Positions 1 through 7,379 of a DNA stretch of 11,706 nucleotides are shown piece after piece (position 1 is the stretch's first letter; every line of letters starts with the position of its first letter). A program made the position numbers and the translations under genes. The notes under the pieces were generated by a model. The model was not told where the DNA came from, made no database searches, and was given only the letters and a program-made list of their open reading frames with translations. The DNA comes from Vairimorpha apis BRL 01 (Eukaryota > Microsporidia > Nosematidae). The stretch lies in assembly GCA_000447185.1 (NCBI GenBank), contig KE647161.1, positions 1 to 11,706 on the forward strand, written 5' to 3'.

Positions 1-1424
1 AAATACCTATTATTTTAAATAAAAACGAAAGTTTAATCAGCGAATTTAAAGAAAAATCACTTGAAATTTCTAGATTGGAAGGTGAAATTGATGAACATGA
101 AATGTTAGATTGTAGAATTCAAGATTTATTAGAAGAATTAGAAAAAATTGAAATTTTTTTTGAAATAATTAATCAACCATTAGATGAAGAGGATGAACTA
201 TATTTTTATAAAATGACACAAAATATGAAAAAACTTGAAAATTCAATAAAAATGTTTTCACAATATTTATTTTATGATAATATATATGATATATTTATTT
301 CATACAAGAACAAATTTGATCAAAAAAGACTTAACTTGTTTCGAAAATATCAACTTGTATTAATGAATGAAAGTGTAGAAATAGGTAAAAATGTTATAAA
401 AATAATTGATAATGGAAAACAAAAAATTATTTTTAATGAACTTGAAAAATTTAGAAAATTTTATTTACCTACAAGTTTATTAGAATTATTTTACATGAAT
501 GATAAATTAGATACTCTTGAAAATTTTATTGATTTTTTTAATATAGAAAGAAAAATTTTTCTGATTAGTTATAATAAAAATGATAAAATATTTTTTTATA
601 TTTCAGAAATTCTTAATAGTTATTTTTTAGTTCAACATAATGCAAACATTTTGGATTTTTACAATTTAATTGTTGAAAAAATTAATAATATTTGTACATC
701 TGAGCAAATTTTAAAATTTAAAGATATTTTAGTTAAACTAAAAAATTTGATACAATTATTAAATATTAAAGAAGAAAATATTAATGAACTTATAGGTAGA
801 ATTAGCATAGAATATTTTTCAAATAACAACCTTCAAGTAAATATTAATGAAAGGTCTGATTTTAAACAATCATTAAATAATTTTATAGAAGAAGGATTTG
901 ATTTTACAAAACAATTTGAGAATGAAGAGATAAATGAATTATTTGTCAACAAAATAAATATTTATTTAAAAAATTTTCTTGATACTTCAAATGTAAAAAC
1001 GGTTTTTGAAGATGAAAAATATGTTAATTCAGTTATAAAAAATGTTAATAATAAGTTTCCTGAAATTTATCAAAAATCACAACCTAACTTATCAAATATA
1101 ATTGTTAAATTAAAAAATAATATTGCAGAAAATAATAAAAATGAACTTGAAAGTATTTTTAAAAGCAAAGATTTTAATATAAATTTGCAAAAATTTATGA
1201 CAAAAAACTCTAAAATAATATCTGAATTATATCCTACTATTAAAGAAAAATTCTTGCAAATGATTGATAATAACTCAAATAAAAATATTGAGACAAAACG
1301 TGATGTTTGTTGCAAAGTAAGCTGTTTTTACATGTATTTAGAGAAAATCGATTCAAACTTATGTAATGATTTTATTAATGTGAATAAAAAAGCAGATAAA
1401 TTATTAGAGAACAATATAAAATAA
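1..1424 (+). CDS. Helical vesicle-tether-like protein, possibly COG3/Sec34 subunit (5' end outside window)
   Basis: The reading frame is open from base 3 to the stop at 1422-1424, and no ATG or CCC/GGG start motif precedes it, so the N-terminus lies outside the window; about 473 residues are present. The first ~60 residues are charged and coiled-coil-like. They lead into a segment (LLEELEKIEIFF, then a Pro-containing turn, then KKLENSIKMFSQ) whose order of blocks recalls the Sec34/COG3 family: coiled coil, 'one F per helix' linker, then a helix pair followed by KRLNLFRKYQ. The rest is all-helical, Lys/Asn/Ile-rich, with no catalytic motif, signal peptide or membrane segment. COG3 belongs to lobe A of the conserved oligomeric Golgi complex, which tethers retrograde vesicles. 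The match is by eye and partial; another CATCHR-type tether (exocyst, Dsl1) is possible. The gene is intact despite an eight-T run at 153-160, unlike its neighbours. Confidence 0.4.
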   Translation, partial: IPIILNKNESLISEFKEKSLEISRLEGEIDEHEMLDCRIQDLLEELEKIEIFFEIINQPLDEEDELYFYKMTQNMKKLENSIKMFSQYLFYDNIYDIFISYKNKFDQKRLNLFRKYQLVLMNESVEIGKNVIKIIDNGKQKIIFNELEKFRKFYLPTSLLELFYMNDKLDTLENFIDFFNIERKIFLISYNKNDKIFFYISEILNSYFLVQHNANILDFYNLIVEKINNICTSEQILKFKDILVKLKNLIQLLNIKEENINELIGRISIEYFSNNNLQVNINERSDFKQSLNNFIEEGFDFTKQFENEEINELFVNKINIYLKNFLDTSNVKTVFEDEKYVNSVIKNVNNKFPEIYQKSQPNLSNIIVKLKNNIAENNKNELESIFKSKDFNINLQKFMTKNSKIISELYPTIKEKFLQMIDNNSNKNIETKRDVCCKVSCFYMYLEKIDSNLCNDFINVNKKADKLLENNIK

Positions 1425-1816
1425 GCTATTGTTTAAAATTAACAATTAACAAAAAATATTTGTATTGGGGTCAAATAAAGTAAAGAATTTTAAAACAATT
1501 TAAGATTACCTAATATCATTCAAATTTTATAAAAAGTTAAAGTTTTTTATAAAAAATATATTGTTTTATTAAAATAAATTTCATAAAAATTGTAAAAAAT
1601 TATTTTTTTAAAGTTTTTGTAAACATTAGATTGTTCATTTTGAATAAAATTTCAAGATATTTTATATTTTTGATAATATTTCTTTAAAAAATATAAAAAA
1701 GACTATAAATAATTTTTCAAAAAATATTATTTTCTAAATCAATATAATTACATGTTTCAGATTTGATTTGTAATACTTTAGTTTCATTTTTTTTAATTTA
1801 AATTTATTGTTGCATA
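1425..1816. other. AT-rich spacer with an orphan GGGG run
   Basis: No reading frame of note on either strand. The only GC-rich point is GGGG at 1467-1470, followed by TCAAATAAAG. That context resembles the start signal of the nuclease gene further on (GGGTCAATG) but has no ATG. A short ATG-led frame on the minus strand near 1786 runs only 17 codons. The spacer carries the 3' end of the upstream gene and the promoter of the Sec12-like gene. Confidence 0.5.
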
Positions 1817-1819
1817 CCC
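1817..1819 (+). promoter_or_regulatory. Microsporidian CCC start motif of the Sec12-like gene
   Basis: ATACCCTACC lies directly before the ATG at 1824, four bases separating the triplet from the ATG. A CCC or GGG triplet just upstream of the start codon is a known microsporidian promoter/start feature, and it fixes this ATG as the start. Confidence 0.7.
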
Positions 1820-1823
1820 TACC

Positions 1824-3118
1824 ATGAGAGCTCCAATATTTCCAGTATTTTCATTAAAAACTTACAAAAACTATATAATTTATGCAGGTGGTGGCGGCAA
1901 TAAGGATTTTGGGAAACAAAATGGTATAGGTATTCTGGATGAAACCACATGCATTGACATAGCATATTACGAAACACAAGACCTTATATTAGAAGTTACG
2001 ATTAGTGGAGAAACTATTATTGAATATGATGAAAATGACATTGATTGGACAACGCATTCTGAAATAGAATCTTTATATAATAAGGATTTTTTCTTTAAAT
2101 TCTGATCAAAATTTAGTTTTTGAAAAAGCTCATACTACAGGAGATTTATCTGGCAATAATGTCGAATGTTCTAAGGAAAATATTTTTAGTGGTAAAAGTG
2201 TTCATATCGAAAATAGTTCCATACTTAATCTAAAAAATGAACCAGAGACCAATTTTTATTTGGCATGTAGAGGAACTTCATTTTTTATCTATTAGAATTT
2301 AATAATAAAAATTTTAAATTGATTAAACAAGTCGAACTGCAAATTTCTACACAAATATTTAATAGAGATTTATTTTTCATAATTAATCAAACATTATACA
2401 CAATTTACGATGTTATTAATAATTCAGAAAAATTACTCAATTTACAGAAAGTACCAAAACAAAAAACAACTCGTCCTTCTGTACTCAATGATTCGTCTCA
2501 AGAAGAATATGTGTATACTTTAGGCATTAAAAATTCCAATATTGTTGTAAAAAGAGAATGTGGCACGTTAGATGTACCAGAAAATTGGTCACATGTTTTT
2601 ATATATAAAACCAAAATTCATAAAGTAGTTAAAGAAGGCTCAAATTATTCATTTGTATATAACCGTAAAAAATATACATATGATACAGAAATTGGAGATA
2701 TCAAATGTAACAAAGATGGAATCTTAGTGTTATTTCTAAAGAAAGTAGATTCTTCATTAATATTCGTTGATGAAAAGGCACAAATCATCCCAATAAAAAA
2801 ATAACATGTATTAACATTGATGATGAATACATTACAGTAGGAACAGGTGATGGTATGGGAATTTTATATAAATGTTGTAAAGAAGTATATAGAAAAAAGT
2901 TATGCAAATTACCAATTACTGGAGTTTCATATAAAGAAGGATATTTTTATATAGTTCTTTTAATGGTTTAATTGATCGAAAATTGGTTAGTACATTTAAA
3001 AATAGGCAAATCATTATTGATCATTTTATTCTTAATATTTTCAATTTTAATTGGTTATTTAATTCAAAAAAATAAAAATTATTATATTACATGTAATTTA
3101 AAAATTTTATGTTTCTAA
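1824..3118 (+). CDS. SEC12: Sec12/PREB-like Sar1 guanine-nucleotide exchange factor, multiply frameshifted
   Basis: Sec12 is an ER membrane beta-propeller that loads GTP on Sar1 and so starts COPII coat assembly. The N-terminus shows the family hallmark: PVFSLK, then AGGGG (residues 21-25) and a short loop ending GKQNGIGI, which matches the potassium-binding K-loop region of Sec12. The ATG follows a CCC motif. Three further blocks continue in other frames: 2104-2280 in frame +1, 2280-2801 back in the first frame, and 2801-2950 in the third (GTGDGMGILYK, a propeller-like strand). About 20 hydrophobic residues at 3011-3064 (LLIILFLIFSILIGYL) form a C-terminal membrane anchor, as expected for Sec12, then about 17 residues to the TAA at 3116-3118. 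Five one-base shifts are needed, at about 2087-2092, 2281-2286, 2795-2801, 2945-2953 and 2998-3002 (two extra, three missing bases). The corrected length is a multiple of three, about 431 aa, close to fungal Sec12. An AATAAA sits at 3122-3127. Apparent start sites inside the gene are artefacts of the breaks. Confidence 0.75.
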
Positions 3119-3593
3119 TTAAATAAAGTTATTGATTTTTAATATATACAATATGTATATTAAAATTTTATTATTTTTTACTAATGAGGAAAATTATTCT
3201 GAAAACTTTTTTTAAATTTTATTATTTGTAAAATAACAAACATTATTGTTTTATTAATACATATTAATTTTTATTTAATTAAAACGTTTACATAAAATTT
3301 CAAAATATATATATTTTAAAATATATTTTATCTTTTAGTTAAATATATAAATATAAAAATTTTTTATAATTAAAATATTTGAAGAAAGTCATAAGATTGA
3401 TATAAAATAGTATTTATGAATATTCTTTTTTATATCTAAAATATTACTATTTTGGTTAATTAATTATTTTGTAATTAATAAGTAAATAATGATAACTCTA
3501 AATGTATTTTTTATAACATTATGTTGAATTAAAAATTAAAAAAAATTGTTAAAAACTGTACAAATATTAATTTATAATTATTTTAATTATAAA
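3119..3593. other. AT-rich spacer between convergent genes
   Basis: Apart from AATAAA at 3122-3127, just after the Sec12 stop and a plausible polyadenylation signal, I see only short A/T runs. There is no CCC/GGG motif, RNA gene or reading frame. Both flanking genes end here, so no promoter is expected. Confidence 0.5.
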
Positions 3594-4914
3594 TTAACTC
3601 CAATCATCAAAAAAATATTCTTCTTTTCAATAATATCTTTAAAATTATCACAAAATATTTGGAAAACCTTTTTTTCCATTTCAGCTCTACCGCAGACATA
3701 TACTTGACAATCTTTAGAAATAAATTGATTTATTTCATTTATATTATCTAGTAAATAATCTGTCACATATATTTTATTACAAGATAATATTTTAATTATT
3801 TCTACATTTCTATGATCGAAATTTACGTATGTTAATAAATCATCTTCAATATTTCTAAATCCATAGATAATTTTAATAAATTGATCTTCTTTTTTATTAT
3901 TTAAAAATGAAATAAATGGAGCAATTCCAGTACCGGTACAAATACACAGAATATTTTTACTGTTACCAAGTCTTAACAATTTATTTTCTGATAAACTTAT
4001 ACTTACTTTTTTAAATTGATCAGCTTTTATTAAACTTGAAATATGTCCATATTTTAAAACACTTTTTTCTTTGTTTATATCAATGTTTAAATTTTCTTTT
4101 TTATGATCATTAAAACATTCATTTTTAGTATAAATTATTGTTTCTGTGTTATTATTTTCTAATTTATTTTCATTATCTTTTAAAAAATTATATGCTTTTT
4201 TTTCATGTCATTATTACCACTTATCCTAAGATTTTGTATAATGTTCTCAAGAAAATTTTCATCAAAATAATCTGAAAAAATTTTACGTTTTATTATTCCT
4301 ACTAATATTTCACATTCATTTTCACTTTTATTAATTAATGAATATTTTCTAGGTCTAATTATTTGACAATTCATCAGTAAATCATAAATAGAAGGTTTAC
4401 ATTTAAAAATTTTCAATAATTCCAATACATTTAAATCTATTCTAAAATAATCTCTGGTTCCCTCTTTAGAACATAAATATTCAATTACTTTTTCATATTT
4501 ACTGTATTTTTTAATATCATAAAAAAACGCCTTTTTGGGAATTGAATTAAAATCAAACACATTTAAAAAAAAATCTCTAAGAGATCCTTCATATTTAAAT
4601 TTTGTGTGTTCAATTATTAAATTAAAATCTTTTAATTTCAAAAATCTAAACAATTCGTCTACAATTTGTGTCGTATTAGGTGCTATTATACTTATAGAAT
4701 CTCCTGGTGTATATGATAATATTTTTTTAAATTGTATTTTATAAACTTGTTTCCATTTACATGGCAATTTTAGAATAGATTTGATTTCTGTTTCTTGTAT
4801 GTTAAAAATATTAAATTTTTGAGAAAATTTTGATTTTTCAATTATTTTTAATGTATTTAAATTTTGAATTTTTAATGGTTTATAATTTGGATTAAAATTT
4901 ATATTTAAATTCAT
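3594..4914 (-). CDS. CPR/methionine-synthase-reductase-like FAD/NADPH flavoprotein without FMN domain, frameshifted
   Basis: FNR-type electron-transfer protein that would take hydride from NADPH onto FAD. The ATG at 4914 follows a CCC motif. Residues ~46-80 start the FAD domain with YTPGD and IIAPN; a connecting helical part has LCSKEG (147-152), as in methionine synthase reductase; RKYS (189-192) is the FAD-binding RxYS. After a one-base shift at an eight-A run (4196-4203), the next frame holds YGHISSL (the FAD G-x-x-S motif), then CTGTGIAPF (~328, NADPH pyrophosphate binding), GFRN (~351) and CGRAEMEKKV (~408). A second shift at 3609-3615 lets the protein end in DDWS, the C-terminal aromatic-plus-Ser seen as DVWS/DIWS in CPR and MTRR; unshifted, the frame runs on to 3587. 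Corrected length is about 440 aa. The N-terminal flavodoxin domain is absent and nothing upstream could encode it. Microsporidia lack P450s, so a Tah18-like role in cytosolic Fe-S assembly is one possibility; the substrate partner is not shown by sequence. Confidence 0.72.
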
Positions 4915-4923
4915 TTTAAATTA

Positions 4924-4926
4924 GGG
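4924..4926 (-). promoter_or_regulatory. Microsporidian CCC start motif of the flavoprotein gene
   Basis: On the minus strand AACCCTAATTTAAAATG places CCC nine bases before the ATG at 4914. This supports that ATG as a real start, and so supports the absence of an N-terminal FMN domain. Confidence 0.65.
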
Positions 4927-6323
4927 TTATTAAACTTAAATAAAATAAATGTATATTTTTAAGTATAAATTTAATTGTTTTATTGTTAAATAAAGATATT
5001 GATATTGTTTATTTATAAGCAATTTAAAATAAATTATCTAAAAACTTGAATTTTTTAAAATTTTAAATTATTTTAAATTAATTTTACGTATCTGTAAATT
5101 TTTTTAAATAGTATTAAATACTTAAAATTTTAGTAATTGATTTATTTGATAATTAATTTAAATGTTTTTTAATATATTTTAAATTAAATTTTAATATTTA
5201 CATATTGTAAATTCTTAAATAAAAAGTTTCTATTTAATTAAATTTTATTCTCATTTAGATTATTATATTATTTATTAATTTTATATTATCTAATTTTTTT
5301 ACTCATTTTTAGATTATAATTTTTTTTAAATTTCTTTTAATAATAATTTTTTTAGTTCATCTCATATTAAAAAGTTTATATTATAAATTTTTATATAATA
5401 TTCGCTATATAATTTTATTACTAATATTTACAATTTAAATAATTAATTTAGTTCATTTTCACATTCTCTTCATTATTTGATTATATCTTTGTTCAAGTAA
5501 CCTATATATTGTATTGTTTTTTTTATTTCACATTTTTATTACTTGTGAGATTTTTAGAGTTTGATATTTAGCATTTATAATTTCTTTTAGTATACTAAAA
5601 TTTTTTTTAAAAATCATTATTGTTTTAAAATTTTTGAAAGGTATTTTAATTTTAAAATAATACATTATAAATAATTATTATAAACATTATGTATAATATA
5701 TTTATTTGTGTTTTGTCTACAATATTTTGTAGTATTTACTTATTTAAATAAAATCGTAAAAATAAAAATAAACTAAGAAAATTTTAATATGATCAAAAAA
5801 AAATAATAATATTTAAATTTTTAAATAAATGCATTATTTTATTACATAGTTAAAATTTTAAATTTCTTATTTGTTAAGTTTTATTAAATTTTATAATTTT
5901 TAAAAAATTCTTTGTATAAAATTTATTTTATAATATTTAAAAGTTTAAAAATAAAATAAATTTAACTTATTAAACAAATTAAAAAATGATTTTATCAAAA
6001 GTTAAACAAATAAATTTTAATTTCTGTATTTATTAAAATCATAAAATTATAAACTTTTTATCGAATAAAAATTCATAAATTTTCTATATATTAGATTAAT
6101 AAAAATATTTATAAAATATTTATTTATTGTCATTTTTACACATATTAATAATATTAATCAAATAAAATTAATTTTTTAAAATGCTTTTATAAAAAAAAAT
6201 ATTCAAATTAAAATTATATACATTTTTTTACTTTAGATAAATTAAGTACCTCTTTGAATTTTTCTAATTTTTAGGAGTAAATGAATATATAATTTACAAA
6301 ATCTAAAATTATAATTAAAATAA
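4927..6323. other. 1.4 kb A/T-only spacer between divergent genes
   Basis: This is the longest gene-free stretch. It has almost no G or C, no CCC/GGG triplet, no tRNA-like B box and no long frame. It must contain the promoters of the flavoprotein (-) and nuclease (+) genes. The one stretch that reads like decayed protein is at 5459-5617 and is listed separately. Confidence 0.5.
5459..5617 (-). pseudogene. Possible relic of a helix-turn-helix (Tc1/IS630-type) transposase N-terminus
   Basis: Fifty-three codons from an ATG at 5615-5617 to TGA at 5459-5461, interrupted by one in-frame TGA at 5528-5530. The two pieces read KEIINAKYQTLKISQVIKM and NKKNNTIYRLLEQRYNQ. That arrangement (helix, turn, ISQV, then NTIYRLLxRY) resembles the first HTH of Tc1/mariner/IS630 transposases, where 'x-T-V-Y-R' marks the recognition helix. 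No DDE domain can be read downstream. The surrounding DNA is much lower in G+C. The assignment rests on pattern only and could be chance. Confidence 0.22.
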
Positions 6324-6326
6324 GGG
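6324..6326 (+). promoter_or_regulatory. Microsporidian GGG start motif of the nuclease gene
   Basis: TAAGGGTCAATG: the GGG is three bases before the ATG at 6330. It is the only GC triplet of its kind in the preceding 1.4 kb and fixes the start. Confidence 0.7.
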
Positions 6327-6329
6327 TCA

Positions 6330-6944
6330 ATGATAATTGAAATAAAAGTAGTTTACATTTATATTTCAATAGCATGTATAAGTTTATTAATTATACTTGT
6401 GTATTTGTATAGATTATCTATTCGTATCAAAAATATAAACGACTTACCGAATAATATTAAAGGTATACAACTCATAGGTATTGTCACTTCAGTTTCAGAT
6501 GGTGATGGATTTAAATTTTGTCATATGCCCGTTTTTAGAAAATTATCTAAAGATACTCTGAGTATAAGATTAGCAGGTATAGATGCACCTGAAACAAGAT
6601 CTTTTAAAATTCCTGCACAACCACTATCTGATAAAAGTAAGGAATGTTTAGAAAATTTAGTACTTAATAGATATGTCACAATTGAATTGATAAATAGAGA
6701 CAGATATAATAGATTATTGTGTTTAGTGTATATAAAAAATTGGTGTAATAGTTTAAACATTAATTTAGAAATGTTAAGAAAAGGTATGGCATGTGTATAT
6801 ACTGGAAGTGATGGAGTTTACGGAAATTTAAAAAATGAAATGCTTGAAGTAGAACAAGAAGCCAAAAAAAACAAGATAGGAATGTGGAGTTTAAAAAATT
6901 TAGTTCTTCCTTTAGACTATAAGAAAGCACACAGGAAAAAATAA
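6330..6944 (+). CDS. LCL3: Lcl3-like membrane-anchored staphylococcal-nuclease-fold protein
   Basis: An intact 204-aa protein with a GGG-marked start. Residues ~8-27 form one hydrophobic N-terminal membrane segment (VVYIYISIACISLLIILVYL). Residues ~45-190 are a thermonuclease (SNase) domain: SDGDGF (56-61) holds the calcium-binding Asp; IRLAGIDAPE (79-88) supplies Arg80, Asp85 and Glu88, equivalent to Arg35, Asp40 and Glu43 of the bacterial enzyme; RDRYNRLL (123-130) supplies Arg128, equivalent to Arg87. All catalytic residues are therefore kept, and LEMLRKGMA and IGMW are further family landmarks. The fold and N-terminal anchor match the fungal Lcl3 family, a small membrane nuclease whose physiological substrate is not well defined. 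An active Ca-dependent phosphodiesterase is likely. The stop codon overlaps AATAAA (6940-6945), a compact 3' end common in microsporidia. Confidence 0.88.
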   Translation: MIIEIKVVYIYISIACISLLIILVYLYRLSIRIKNINDLPNNIKGIQLIGIVTSVSDGDGFKFCHMPVFRKLSKDTLSIRLAGIDAPETRSFKIPAQPLSDKSKECLENLVLNRYVTIELINRDRYNRLLCLVYIKNWCNSLNINLEMLRKGMACVYTGSDGVYGNLKNEMLEVEQEAKKNKIGMWSLKNLVLPLDYKKAHRKK

Positions 6945-6945
6945 A
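6940..6945 (+). terminator. AATAAA overlapping the nuclease stop codon
   Basis: The hexamer includes the TAA stop at 6942-6944. Microsporidian polyadenylation signals often overlap or touch the stop codon. In DNA this AT-rich the hexamer could also arise by chance. Confidence 0.35.
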
Positions 6946-7379
6946 TTTTTATGTATTTTTATTTTGAGAATTTATTATATATATTTATAAGTTTTAATTT
7001 TAAATTTTAATTACAAATAGTAAAGTAAATTAAAATGATAATTTAATGTGAGAAAATAAAGAATTTTATAAAATAAAAAATTATAATTTTATATAAAAAT
7101 GAAAAAAATAATTTATAAAGAAATTTAAAATATTTTATTAATAATGATTGCTTTTAATTTTAATGATATTTGAAAAAAAATAAATATATGAAAATTTTGT
7201 TACTTTTGAAAATATCAAATAAAATTTAATTATATGTTAATATTTAAATATAAATAATTTATACATAAATATTATTGTTCATAAATATTATAATACATAA
7301 AATTCTATTAAAATGTAATTGAAAAGAAGTTATTTATATAAAATTAATATTTTAAACCTATTAAAACCTATTAATGTAA
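6945..7379. other. AT-rich spacer between convergent genes
   Basis: This stretch separates the nuclease and Vid27 3' ends. It has no CCC/GGG triplet and no frame of note, only A/T runs and a tandem AACCTATTAA-like pair at about 7353-7375. I see no RNA gene. Confidence 0.5.

Noticed and set aside
1070..1315. 81-codon minus-strand frame inside the COG3-like gene
   Set aside because: Antisense shadow of a long coding frame; low-complexity Phe/Leu/Ile content, no start motif.
3119..3593. Possible additional gene between Sec12 and the flavoprotein gene
   Set aside because: Only very short frames and no CCC/GGG motif; the two genes converge here.
4535..4744. 69-codon plus-strand frame inside the flavoprotein gene
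   Set aside because: Antisense shadow of the FAD-domain coding region, which carries clear family motifs.
5481..5510. GTTCAAGTAACC, considered as a tRNA B box
   Set aside because: It does not match the B-box consensus well, and no A box, acceptor stem or anticodon arm can be folded around it.
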